DNA of 64,000 nt from a virus: positions 24,647-88,646 of the IMG/VR virus record IMGVR_UViG_3300040751_002080; one strand, 5' to 3'. The translations under genes were made by a program, and so were the position numbers. Shown piece by piece: positions 56,698 through 64,000 of the stretch. The notes below the pieces were generated by a model. The model saw only the letters and a list, made by a program, of their open reading frames with translations. It searched no databases and was not told the origin of the DNA. The number at the start of each line of letters is the position of its first letter. Within the stretch, counting starts at the first letter, position 1.

Positions 56698-57485
56698 TAG
56701 ATAAATCCTTTATTTGCTATATTACCAGTGATAAACTGATCCATATTGAAGCTCGATACTTTGCTTCGACTGTATGTTGGTTTTAAACCTATTGAAAGCA
56801 TACTATTTGTTGGAACCATTTGATAAGTTGAAGAATATTCTCCAAATGCGCCTGTATTTACTTTGATATAATCAATTTCATCAGCTAAATCAAAACTAAA
56901 CTGTGTGACTACAACCGGTACATTGTTTAAAACATAATCTCCATATCCACTTAGTTTTACAACAGGTGGTGGTGAACCTTTTTCACTACTTTCACCATAA
57001 AACATCTTGGTAAGACTTCTAAACAAGTGAACACAAGCAACCCAATACATTCCATCTTCTTCAGACTGTACTGGAAATCTTCCAGTGACAGTTATATCGT
57101 CATGTCTACTGTTAACATATTGCGGAAAAGGATAATTACTATGTGTAGGAGCCATTTCCTCATATGCTGCCGATGATACAAGGTTTATTGTTGGAGTAAC
57201 AGGAAAAACGGCATACCAATCTGTTTGTGCTAAAGGAGCTAATATAGGACTATATCTATAAGATGATATTGTAGGAACTTTTATCTTGACTCGCCAATCT
57301 GGAACTGAATCGTTTGTTGGAGCAAACCGTGCAGTTGTTGCAGAGCCTCTATCAGGCTCTGCGCCTGGAGGTAAACTTCTTGAACGTATTGATTTGCCAA
57401 CATTTGATCGATTTGCAAAGAACGTGTTATTAAGATTTCTAGTACCAACTGTGTTTGGTACTGATTGATTTGGCTTGTTTGTCAT
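56697..57485 (-). CDS. Baseplate or tail-tube structural protein
   Basis: Protein of 262 aa. The first 65 residues are basic and disordered (NRSNVGKSIRSRSLPPG). The rest is a beta-rich domain with WRVKIKVP, YAVFPVTPTINL, VTGRFPVQSEEDG and PVVVTQFSFDLADEIDYIKV, as in tail-tube and tube-initiator proteins of contractile tails. Candidates are gp48- or gp54-type tube initiators, but I cannot name it with certainty. It is the first gene of the baseplate operon, divergent from gp55. An AGGAG site precedes the ATG. Confidence 0.6.
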   Translation of the reverse strand: MTNKPNQSVPNTVGTRNLNNTFFANRSNVGKSIRSRSLPPGAEPDRGSATTARFAPTNDSVPDWRVKIKVPTISSYRYSPILAPLAQTDWYAVFPVTPTINLVSSAAYEEMAPTHSNYPFPQYVNSRHDDITVTGRFPVQSEEDGMYWVACVHLFRSLTKMFYGESSEKGSPPPVVKLSGYGDYVLNNVPVVVTQFSFDLADEIDYIKVNTGAFGEYSSTYQMVPTNSMLSIGLKPTYSRSKVSSFNMDQFITGNIANKGFI

Positions 57486-57503
57486 TGTAAACTCCTACAC
57501 TAC

Positions 57504-57511
57504 TATTTAGT
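57504..57511 (-). promoter_or_regulatory. Possible late promoter motif ACTAAATA
   Basis: Minus-strand ACTAAATA, 18 bp before the ATG at 57485. It shares the TAAATA core and touches the -35 box of the divergent gp55 promoter at 57511. Confidence 0.45.
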
Positions 57512-57539
57512 TGACAAAATAAACTATGTATATTATAAT
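57511..57539 (+). promoter_or_regulatory. Consensus sigma70-type promoter for gp55
   Basis: TTGACA (57511-57516) and TATAAT (57534-57539), both perfect consensus boxes with a 17-bp spacer. The start codon of gp55 at 57559 follows after an AAAGGAG site. It is the strongest promoter in the window by match. Confidence 0.88.
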
Positions 57540-57558
57540 GTATTAAAGGAGTCGATAA

Positions 57559-58389
57559 ATGGCTAGAAAAGTAAACTATCTCAATAACAAAGACATGTTA
57601 TTGGAGATACACCGAAGTAAGGCTACATTTTGTAGTTACATTGCACCAGAACATGCTGATTATGATATTATTTTGCCCAGTGTAGATAAAATCAACATAA
57701 GAACTATTGCTGAAGCAAAGAGAAACAAAGCAAAACTGCAAGGATCTCGTGCATACGAAGCTGCAAAGGCTTCTGGCAAAAAGGTAAAGATGGCAGAGTT
57801 TTCAGTAGATTATAGAAAGATTGAAAAAAACGAACTAATCTTTCGTATTATGACATTTGATCATATTCCAGAAGAGCCCGGAAGAAAGAAAAATCCTAAA
57901 ACAGTTGCCGATCATAAAACTAAACTAAACTTTCCTCCATTTCAGCACTATAAGTTTGATGATGATGACAATCTTATTTGTGTAGGCAAAAGTCACTGGG
58001 AAGGTGGCATGGAAAACGGATATTTTAACAAAGGACACGGCATGGCGACCAATAAACTTGCTATGATGTGGTTAAAACTTGTTGATCGTTATGCTACCCG
58101 TGGTAATGTGCGTGGATATACTTACAATGACGAAATGAAAGGCCAGGCAATACTACAACTGTCGCAGATTGGACTACAGTTTGACGAAGCAAAGTCTAAC
58201 AATCCGTTTGCATACTACACTGCTGTGGTTACTAACTCGTTTGTGCGTGTGATTAACATTGAAAAACGTGCGCAGAACATAAGAGATGACATTTTAGAGA
58301 TGAATGACATGAATCCTAGTCATACTAGACTACATGCAGGCGAATGGGAAGCTGCTGTAAAGCGTGAAGAGAGTGCAACTAAAAAATAA
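57559..58389 (+). CDS. gp55: Late transcription sigma-like factor gp55
   Basis: Protein of 276 aa with the gp55 block near its C-terminus: NKLAMMWLKLVDRYATRGN, YNDEMKGQAILQLSQIGLQFDEAKSNNPFAYYTAV, NSFVRVINIEKRAQNIRDDIL, given in pieces. In T4 this protein binds host RNA polymerase and directs it to TATAAATA-type late promoters together with the sliding clamp. T4 gp55 is about 185 aa; this one has a longer, lysine-rich N-terminal region. Shine-Dalgarno AAAGGAG is eight bases before the ATG. The matching late motifs upstream of virion genes in this window support the call. Confidence 0.9.
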   Translation: MARKVNYLNNKDMLLEIHRSKATFCSYIAPEHADYDIILPSVDKINIRTIAEAKRNKAKLQGSRAYEAAKASGKKVKMAEFSVDYRKIEKNELIFRIMTFDHIPEEPGRKKNPKTVADHKTKLNFPPFQHYKFDDDDNLICVGKSHWEGGMENGYFNKGHGMATNKLAMMWLKLVDRYATRGNVRGYTYNDEMKGQAILQLSQIGLQFDEAKSNNPFAYYTAVVTNSFVRVINIEKRAQNIRDDILEMNDMNPSHTRLHAGEWEAAVKREESATKK

Positions 58390-58392
58390 AGG

Positions 58393-58421
58393 TTGATCTT
58401 CCTAAAAATCTAGTTTATAAT
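58393..58421 (+). promoter_or_regulatory. Sigma70-type promoter for gp47-gp46
   Basis: TTGATC (58393-58398) and perfect TATAAT (58416-58421) with a 17-bp spacer, in the 54-bp gap after gp55. A GGAGAA site follows at 58433-58438 for the TTG start of gp47. Confidence 0.75.
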
Positions 58422-58443
58422 ATACAGGAAATGGAGAATATTC

Positions 58444-59457
58444 TTGTTTAACAAAGCAGCGGTGTTTACTGACATACATTTAGGTATGAAAGGCAACAGT
58501 CGAGTCCATAATCAGGACTGCGAGGACTATATTGATTGGTATATCGAACAAGCCAAGGCTCACGGATGTGAAACTGGATTGTTTTGTGGTGACTGGCACC
58601 ATAATCGCAACAGTCTTAACCTTACAACTATGGATACAACTATTAGGCTACTAGAAAAACTAGGTGAAGCTTTTGAAAACTTCTATATGTTTGCTGGTAA
58701 TCACGACTTGTACTACAAAGACAAACGTGATATTAGTTCGACTGAGTTTGCAAGACACATACCAGGCATTACCGTAATAGATCAAATGATGGTCAAAGAC
58801 GATGTTGCACTGGTGCCTTGGTTGGTCGGCGATGAATGGAAGAAGATTGAAAAGTTAAAAGCAAAATACTTGTTTGGTCACTTCGAACTACCGTCATTCT
58901 ACATGAATGCCATGGTACAGATGCCGGACCACGGCGAACTCAAGAGCGAACACTTTAAGAACCAAGAGTATGTGTTCAGTGGGCACTTCCACAAACGTCA
59001 AAAGCAAGGTAAGATCCATTACATCGGCAATGCTTTTCCACATAACTACGCTGATGCGTGGGACGATGCACGTGGTATGATGATACTGGACAAAGAGAAT
59101 GATGCAGAACCACTGTACATCGATTGGGAAGAGTGTCCTAAGTATCGTACAGTCAAGCTATCCAAGTTGATTGACGAGAAGGATACACTTATCAAGCCAA
59201 ACATGTACCTTAGAGTTACACTAGACATTGATATTAGCTACGAAGAGGCAACCTTTATCAAAGAAACCTTTATGGAAGCATATAGTTGCAGAGAAATAAC
59301 ACTTATTCCAAACAAGAATATAGAAGATATTACTACTGATCTTGATATCGAACAGTTTGAGAGCGTAGATCAGATCGTAAGCAATGAGATACAAGCAATC
59401 GACAGCGAACAGTTCAACAAAAAACTATTATTAGACATATATAACGAGCTAACATGA
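58444..59457 (+). CDS. gp47: Recombination endonuclease subunit gp47 (Mre11-type), TTG start
   Basis: Protein of 337 aa with the metallophosphoesterase motifs of Mre11/SbcD nucleases in order: D10-x-H12 in FTDIHLG, CGDWHHNR at about 49-56, AGNHD near residue 88, LFGHFE and SGHFHKR near 140-182. It pairs with gp46 to resect DNA ends for recombination-dependent replication. The T4 protein has about 339 aa. The frame starts at a TTG five bases after GGAGAA; an ATG at 58431 is out of frame and terminates after six codons. The stop overlaps the gp46 ATG (ATGA). Confidence 0.92.
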   Translation: MFNKAAVFTDIHLGMKGNSRVHNQDCEDYIDWYIEQAKAHGCETGLFCGDWHHNRNSLNLTTMDTTIRLLEKLGEAFENFYMFAGNHDLYYKDKRDISSTEFARHIPGITVIDQMMVKDDVALVPWLVGDEWKKIEKLKAKYLFGHFELPSFYMNAMVQMPDHGELKSEHFKNQEYVFSGHFHKRQKQGKIHYIGNAFPHNYADAWDDARGMMILDKENDAEPLYIDWEECPKYRTVKLSKLIDEKDTLIKPNMYLRVTLDIDISYEEATFIKETFMEAYSCREITLIPNKNIEDITTDLDIEQFESVDQIVSNEIQAIDSEQFNKKLLLDIYNELT

Positions 59458-61232
59458 TTAAAATACAAGACTTAACCGTAAAGAACTTCATGAGTGTGGG
59501 TAATGTTACTCAGGCTGTAGACTTCAACAAAGAACAACTAACACTTGTACTAGGAGAGAACTTAGATCAAGGCGGAGACGACACTGGATCACGTAATGGC
59601 ACAGGTAAGACTACTATCATCAACGCATTAAGCTATGCATTGTATGGTACAGCTCTTACAAACATCAAACGCAACAACTTGATCAACAAAACCAACAGCA
59701 AAGGCATGTTAGTTACTCTTAACTTTGGTATAGGTACTAACCAATACCGTATCGAGCGTGGTAGATCTCCAAATATTCTCAAGTTTTACGTGAACAATCA
59801 CGAACAAAAGGATGATTTACACGACGAATCACAAGGCGATAGTAGAAAAACACAAGAAGATATCAATAGTTTGCTTGACATGAGCCATGATATGTTTAAA
59901 CACGTAGTTGCACTCAATACTTACACAGAACCTTTCCTAAGTATGCGAGCAAACGATCAACGTGCTATTATTGAGCAGTTATTGGGCATTACTATTCTTA
60001 CCGAAAAAGCAGATAGCTTAAAAGAAAAAGTAAAACAGACAAAAGATGCTATCACAGAAGAAACATTAAAGATCAATGCCATCGAAGCTGCAAATAAAAA
60101 GATTGAGCAGAGTATTGAAACACTTGCAGGTAGACAACGTGCTTGGCAAAGCAAAAGTAGACAAGATCAAGATAGATTAGCAGCAGGGATTGAAGAATTA
60201 GAGAAGTTGGACATTGAATATGAGCTTGATGCACATGAAAAACTGGCTAGCTGGACTGAACACAACAACAAACTAACCTCTTTAAGGAAAGAGTTAAGCA
60301 CACTCGAGCCTGCACTACGGCGTGCTACTACTAGTGTTGAAAAGGTTAATAAAGACATCTTAGAATTAAAGGATGCAACATGTTATACTTGCGGTCAAGA
60401 GCTACATGCAAACAAAAAAGCTGAGATTGAATCGCTAAAAGTACAAGAACTAGATGATGCAGTTGCATATCAAAGCGAAGTTTCAAGTAAACTAAACACA
60501 ACTATGCAGCTATTAGAAGAGATTGGCGATATCAACGGCAAGCCTACTACGTTTTACGAAAGTGCTAAAGAAGCATACGAACATAGAAACAACGTAGATA
60601 ACTTGCGCAATACATTAATAAGTAAACAGCAAGAAGAAGATCCATATCAAACACAGATTGACGATTTAACAGAGACAGCACTACAAAATATCGATTGGGA
60701 ACCAGTTAACCAGCTTACGTTACTCAAAGAACACCAAGAGTTTTTGCTTAAACTGTTGACAAACAAAGATTCGTTCATTCGTAAAAAGATTATAGATCAA
60801 AACTTAGCGTACTTGAACAATAGGCTCACATACTATCTTGATAAACTAGGCTTGCCGCATCAAGTTCAGTTCCAAAACGATTTGTCAACTGAGATTACTC
60901 AGCTAGGACAAGACTTGGACTTTGATAACTTGAGTCGAGGCGAGCGCAACAGGCTGATACTAGGCATGAGTTGGGCATTTAGAGATGTTTGGGAGTCATT
61001 GTATCAAGGTATTAACTTGTTGTTTATTGACGAACTTATTGACAGTGGCATGGACACTGCTGGCGTTGAGTCAGCACTTGCTGTACTAAAGAAAATGGGT
61101 AGAGAACGTAGTAAAAATGTTTTCTTAATCTCACACAAAGACGAACTAATAGGCAGAGTGAATCATGTCATGAAAGTGATTAAGGAAAACGGATTTACTA
61201 GTTACGAGAATGATATTGATATTGTAGAATAA
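59454..61232 (+). CDS. gp46: Recombination endonuclease ATPase subunit gp46 (Rad50-type)
   Basis: Protein of 592 aa with the complete SMC-like ABC ATPase layout. It has Walker A GSRNGTGKT at residues 45-53, a first coiled coil, a zinc hook CYTC at C310-C313, a second coiled coil, ABC signature LSRGE at 493-497 and Walker B LLFIDE with D526-E527. It is the partner of gp47 in DNA end processing, and its length is close to the T4 protein (560 aa). The ATG overlaps the gp47 stop, and its own stop overlaps the start of the small gene that follows. No missing residue is seen, so it should be active. Confidence 0.93.
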   Translation: MIKIQDLTVKNFMSVGNVTQAVDFNKEQLTLVLGENLDQGGDDTGSRNGTGKTTIINALSYALYGTALTNIKRNNLINKTNSKGMLVTLNFGIGTNQYRIERGRSPNILKFYVNNHEQKDDLHDESQGDSRKTQEDINSLLDMSHDMFKHVVALNTYTEPFLSMRANDQRAIIEQLLGITILTEKADSLKEKVKQTKDAITEETLKINAIEAANKKIEQSIETLAGRQRAWQSKSRQDQDRLAAGIEELEKLDIEYELDAHEKLASWTEHNNKLTSLRKELSTLEPALRRATTSVEKVNKDILELKDATCYTCGQELHANKKAEIESLKVQELDDAVAYQSEVSSKLNTTMQLLEEIGDINGKPTTFYESAKEAYEHRNNVDNLRNTLISKQQEEDPYQTQIDDLTETALQNIDWEPVNQLTLLKEHQEFLLKLLTNKDSFIRKKIIDQNLAYLNNRLTYYLDKLGLPHQVQFQNDLSTEITQLGQDLDFDNLSRGERNRLILGMSWAFRDVWESLYQGINLLFIDELIDSGMDTAGVESALAVLKKMGRERSKNVFLISHKDELIGRVNHVMKVIKENGFTSYENDIDIVE

Positions 61233-61441
61233 TGAACGATACTCACGATCAAATAATGCAAGCTGTGTTAAGTTACTTGAAAGCCAGCGAAACTTTTGAA
61301 AGAAGACCGAGTGAAAGTACAAAACGTACTGCTCGGAGAGAATTAAGGCTGCTAATGGGATTAGCAAAACAAAGGCAAGACGAAATAATAGACAAATATG
61401 AAAAACACATAACCGAACTACGTAATAATAGAGACACATAG
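61232..61441 (+). CDS. Small hypothetical helical protein
   Basis: Unrecognised protein of 69 aa, almost wholly charged and helix-prone (ETFERRPSES, RRELRLLMGLAKQRQDE), with no membrane segment or cysteine. A DNA- or protein-binding helical hairpin is possible. It starts in a TAATG overlap with gp46, so it is translated with the recombination genes and may be a small accessory of that complex. Confidence 0.65.
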   Translation: MNDTHDQIMQAVLSYLKASETFERRPSESTKRTARRELRLLMGLAKQRQDEIIDKYEKHITELRNNRDT

Positions 61442-61492
61442 GCATTTATTCAAAAAAGGCACGTGAGGTAAAGGCAAACAAGTAACTACTGT

Positions 61493-61942
61493 ATGAGTTG
61501 GACATATCGAGGTAAAGAAATAACTGAAATACCAGATGAGTATGAAGGATTTGTTTATCTTATCACCAACCTTACTAACAATCAAAAATACATAGGCAAA
61601 AAACTAGCAAAGTTCAAAACTACTAAGCCACCTTTAAAAGGCAAGAAAAATAAAAGACGCGGCTACAAAGAAAGCGACTGGAGAACATACTACGGTAGTT
61701 CAGACAGACTAAACGCAGACGTAGCAGCACTAGGCAAAGATAAGTTTACAAGAGAAATATTATACCTATGTAAAGGTAGAGGCGAAATGTCCTACATAGA
61801 GGCAAGAGAACAGTTTGATCGCAGAGTACTTGAAACAGATGAATACTATAATGGTATTATTAATGTTAGAGTTGGCGGATCAGACAAACTCAAACAGGCA
61901 TTGCTAGAACATCACATCCAGGCAAAACAATCCAACACTTAA
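61493..61942 (+). CDS. GIY-YIG family endonuclease
   Basis: Protein of 149 aa with a GIY-YIG-like nuclease core: GFVYLITNLTNNQKYIGKK at residues 19-37, where FVY and YIG are the two signature strands, then a basic stretch KKNKRRGYK and SDWRTYYGSS as in phage Seg-type enzymes. The family makes nicks or double-strand breaks and often serves homing or host DNA degradation. No DNA-binding C-terminal module is obvious. There is no close Shine-Dalgarno site; a GAGGTAAAGG lies about 25 bases before the ATG. It follows a 51-bp gap after the small gene and directly precedes the long non-coding region. Confidence 0.78.
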   Translation: MSWTYRGKEITEIPDEYEGFVYLITNLTNNQKYIGKKLAKFKTTKPPLKGKKNKRRGYKESDWRTYYGSSDRLNADVAALGKDKFTREILYLCKGRGEMSYIEAREQFDRRVLETDEYYNGIINVRVGGSDKLKQALLEHHIQAKQSNT

Positions 61943-62300
61943 GGTTGGCGGGCCAGTTCAAAAATACCGCTGTGGAAAAAGCTACCGTATAGGAGCACAC
62001 GTAACATACTGATCGACTACCCAGAGGTAGGAAGCCATCAAACAAATCGGGCTCACAGGTTGGTATAGATAGATTGTTGGCTGTCGAAAAACTGCACATT
62101 ACACATAAAAACTCTTTAGCACAGGAACGAAGCGAGAGGTAGTTGGAAACAACGATGTCGACGTAGGTTGGGAAAGGTCAGAGCCCATTGTGTAGCAGTA
62201 TAAACTAATACCTACTTCCGATCTCGGCTAGTGATACTCACATAATGTTTGAGAAGATGGAACCCTTAAACAGGTTCCGTCTGACCAGATCAATCTACAT
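61943..62300 (+). ncRNA. Candidate structured RNA in the longest non-coding gap
   Basis: No protein-coding frame is convincing here, yet GC content is higher than in the surrounding genome (134 of 300 bases in 61981-62280 by hand count). Hairpins include CTACC/GGTAG with a CAGA loop at 62017-62030, GTTG/CAAC with a GAAA tetraloop (GNRA type) at 62142-62153, and a 10-bp stem with one U-G pair at 62255-62282. GAGGTAG at 62136-62142 can also pair with CTACTTC at 62212-62218. Together these suggest a folded RNA of some 350 nt on the plus strand. I do not recognise a known class, the strand is assumed, and chance pairing cannot be excluded. Confidence 0.5.
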
Positions 62301-62301
62301 A

Positions 62302-62342
62302 ATATTAAATGCATATGCTTTGCATATGCCTTATTTAAATAT
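62302..62342 (+). terminator. Strong hairpin, terminator-like
   Basis: Perfect 8-bp stem GCATATGC (62311-62318) and GCATATGC (62322-62329) with a TTT loop; flanking ATATTAAAT and ATTTAAATAT extend the pairing. A CTTATTT run follows on the plus strand, less T-rich than a textbook terminator. It may end the upstream transcript or the candidate RNA, or serve as a processing site. Confidence 0.5.
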
Positions 62343-62384
62343 TACTAAAAAAATATAAATGTGTTGAGTGCAAACGAAAACACA

Positions 62385-62401
62385 GTTGAACGTAGTTCAA
62401 C
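62385..62401 (+). repeat. Perfect inverted repeat before the late promoter
   Basis: GTTGAAC / GTTCAAC, 7-bp perfect stem with a GTA loop. A second pairing, GTGTT (62361-62365) with AACAC (62379-62383), lies just before. Both are within 50 bp upstream of the TATAAATA box, so they could be a protein-binding operator or a terminator that isolates the late gene. Confidence 0.55.
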
Positions 62402-62409
62402 TTATAATA

Positions 62410-62417
62410 TATAAATA
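62410..62417 (+). promoter_or_regulatory. Perfect T4 late promoter TATAAATA
   Basis: TATAAATA is an exact match to the T4 late -10 element, 24 bp before the ATG at 62442. A weaker TATAAATG lies upstream at 62354-62361. It is the best late motif in the window. Confidence 0.75.
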
Positions 62418-62441
62418 CATTATGATAGTTGGAATATATCT

Positions 62442-63788
62442 ATGAAACTGAGCGAAGTAACATTAAAAAAAACACATTTGATATTCGAAGATGAAACTGA
62501 TACACGAGTTCCTGAAGTTGGTACTACTACCGATCTTGATGGTACAACGTACAAGTGGCGCGGACAAATGTGGACTGAGGTCAAACCTGACGGCAGTAAT
62601 GGAAGACCTGCACCAACTGGTGTTGGCAGACAACTAACATCTCAGTGGAGAACAAGTAACCCAGTTGGTCGAGGTGTATTTAAACTAACACCTGGTGTAC
62701 AACGACTTGCTGACGATAGATTTATGGTAACTCTACCTGATACAACAACTGTAGTTAATACTACAACTCTAGCAGATGCAGAAAAAATACAAGCAAGAGT
62801 TGACGATTTAAGCAGTAGAACTCCTGCACAAATTTCAAACACAATCGATACAGAAATCAGAGATGGCAAACTCAAAGGCGATTTTAAAAGATCGTTTTCT
62901 CTTGGTAGAGCTATTAGAAATGCAACAGCAGAAGATTACGCAAATGTACAAAAAGCTCGTAGTAGTAGACTCGGCCGCCTCTTACAAAATCGAATGTTTA
63001 GAGTTGTAATAGGATTACTTGGAACAACAGCATCTATTGTAGGTCCCTTCTGGGGAATGATGGTAGAAATTGAAAATATAAATCTAGAAATTGAACAAGC
63101 TGAACAATCTGGTGGGGATGTTCAAAGATTACAAGATATTAGAAACATACTCCAAGGACAACTAGTAGCCTATTATGCAGCTCAATGTGCAAGATTACTT
63201 ACAAGAATTCGATTTGTAAGAGCACTTATGGCACCAATAAGATCAGTAGTTAGAGCCGGACAACTGTCTGTTGCACTCACAGGTGCAGGTGCTCCAGCTG
63301 CATTTTTAAGTATGATTGTCACTGAAGCATTATGGATAGTAATACCACTAATTTTAAGTACATCAAGTATACAACGCTGGTTGGCAGAAATTATTGTTGA
63401 TAGCACATTCAAAGATATTTTTGTTAATACAGGAAGAAGTCTAGAAAATATTACCAATCAAGCTTCTATTGCTCTTGATGGAAAGTTTGGCACTGGCGCT
63501 CTGGCTAAAGCAATATCAGGTTTTGATCCAAAAGAAACTGAAGGTGTTACAGGAGAGTACTACGGCGAAAGTGAATGGGCCAAGTTAGTGTTTGGAACAT
63601 TATTGTTTCCGCCAAGTCAAAAAAGTAGATTGGTTCCTTACATACCTGAGGGTAGACGAGAAACACTGCTAACAGGTACGTTAGGTCTCAATCCTATAGA
63701 TGCATCTGAGAATCCTGCTGAACCTACTGCACAAACTAGCGAACCAGGTATGCCTACGAATCCAGATGCGGTGCCAGGACCTCAATAA
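62442..63788 (+). CDS. Late-expressed unknown protein with hydrophobic segments
   Basis: Unrecognised protein of 448 aa. The N-terminal 90 residues are polar, with a TTTDLDGTTYKWRGQMWTEV segment reminiscent of short beta modules in phage structural proteins. Two hydrophobic stretches, about residues 188-208 (VVIGLLGTTASIVGPFWGMMV) and 288-308 (IVTEALWIVIPLILS), could be membrane helices or buried core helices. The C-terminal 40 residues are Pro/Glu/Thr-rich and disordered. A perfect late promoter implies a virion or lysis-stage role; ejected internal protein or membrane-active protein are both possible. The stop codon lies directly against the stop of the convergent gene at 63789. Confidence 0.65.
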   Translation: MKLSEVTLKKTHLIFEDETDTRVPEVGTTTDLDGTTYKWRGQMWTEVKPDGSNGRPAPTGVGRQLTSQWRTSNPVGRGVFKLTPGVQRLADDRFMVTLPDTTTVVNTTTLADAEKIQARVDDLSSRTPAQISNTIDTEIRDGKLKGDFKRSFSLGRAIRNATAEDYANVQKARSSRLGRLLQNRMFRVVIGLLGTTASIVGPFWGMMVEIENINLEIEQAEQSGGDVQRLQDIRNILQGQLVAYYAAQCARLLTRIRFVRALMAPIRSVVRAGQLSVALTGAGAPAAFLSMIVTEALWIVIPLILSTSSIQRWLAEIIVDSTFKDIFVNTGRSLENITNQASIALDGKFGTGALAKAISGFDPKETEGVTGEYYGESEWAKLVFGTLLFPPSQKSRLVPYIPEGRRETLLTGTLGLNPIDASENPAEPTAQTSEPGMPTNPDAVPGPQ

Positions 63789-64000
63789 CTAAATCAACGG
63801 CATCTTTGAATTTTTGGTATTTTCAATATTATCTTTTATAATATTGCTAATGATATCGTGATCTTCTAAATCGGTATCGTAAAGTATTTGGTCAACTGAA
63901 ATTCCGCCACGCATGTACCAACTAAGTCGATATGCGTTGTCTTTTATCTGTTTGATATTATTTTCAAAATCTTTGGCTAACGAAAGTATATCAGAGTCTT
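63789..64000 (-). CDS. Partial C-terminus of a small phage protein
   Basis: The last 69 codons of a minus-strand frame that enters from the right edge. The readable part is charged and helical, with AYRLSWYMRGGIS near the middle and IKDNIENTKNSKMPLI at the end (quoted in pieces). The layout RLSWYMRGG...LIKDNxxxT recalls short baseplate-assembly proteins of marine T4-like phages, but I cannot name it. Its TAG stop abuts the TAA of the convergent gene with no spacer. The start is outside the window. Confidence 0.6.
   Translation of the reverse strand, partial: DSDILSLAKDFENNIKQIKDNAYRLSWYMRGGISVDQILYDTDLEDHDIISNIIKDNIENTKNSKMPLI

Noticed and set aside
61890-62099. Minus-strand 69-codon frame across the end of the nuclease gene and the non-coding gap
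   Set aside because: Composition is unlike a protein (Cys/Ser/Leu mix typical of an antisense frame) and it runs over a gene end without ribosome site.
61943-62300. Group I or group II intron
   Set aside because: I could not find the conserved core sequences of either class, and no interrupted gene flanks it. A degenerate intron remains possible.
1-64000. tRNA genes, CRISPR arrays and insertion sequences
   Set aside because: No cloverleaf with T-loop consensus, no regularly spaced direct repeats with unique spacers, and no transposase or terminal inverted repeats were seen.

Overview
The window looks like part of a large AT-rich T4-like myovirus genome of the marine cyanophage/pelagiphage type. 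The evidence is a set of T4 core genes: the late sigma factor gp55, the recombination nucleases gp46 and gp47, baseplate wedge proteins gp6, gp25 and gp53, a gp5-like spike, and paralogous tail fibre genes with a collar domain. Genes are densely packed with ATGA or TAATG overlaps. No chromosomal housekeeping genes, rRNA, tRNA or CRISPR are visible. The host cannot be read from the sequence; a marine alphaproteobacterium such as SAR11 is a guess based on gene content.

Layout. (1) 15-15500, minus strand: a nearly gap-free metabolic operon. It holds eight radical SAM enzymes, two QueC-like PP-loop ATPases, a short-chain dehydrogenase, an SGNH hydrolase, a repeat-bearing methyltransferase and a four-module glycosyltransferase-like protein. 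A sigma70-type promoter lies at its head (15508-15536). (2) 15579-20397, plus strand: a tail-fibre-like gene behind a late promoter motif, then a four-gene cassette with its own promoter: a DUF6356-like membrane protein, a compact ANL adenylating ligase, a flavin-dependent halogenase relative and an unidentified protein. (3) 20394-25242, minus strand: a ninth radical SAM enzyme, three glycosyltransferase-like proteins and two unknowns behind a strong promoter at 25266-25294. (4) 25296-57485, minus strand: the virion module of fibres, a 4545-residue giant structural protein and the baseplate. Several of these genes have T4-late-like motifs (core TAAATA) upstream. (5) 57559-61942, plus strand: gp55, gp47, gp46, a small unknown and a GIY-YIG endonuclease, the first two with sigma70-type promoters. 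(6) 61943-62441: the only long non-coding stretch, GC-enriched and rich in hairpins, possibly a structured RNA. It ends in a late promoter for an unknown, probably virion, protein (62442-63788). A truncated minus-strand gene runs off the right edge.

How it fits together. Metabolic and replication genes carry -35/-10 promoters with exact 17-bp spacers, while structural genes carry late motifs that gp55 would recognise. The radical SAM/PP-loop/glycosyltransferase complement is therefore probably expressed before virion assembly, by host RNA polymerase. Its product is unknown. Modification of a surface glycan, a nucleotide or a peptide would all fit, and nothing in the window decides between them. 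This cluster and the possible structured RNA are the least explained parts of the window.
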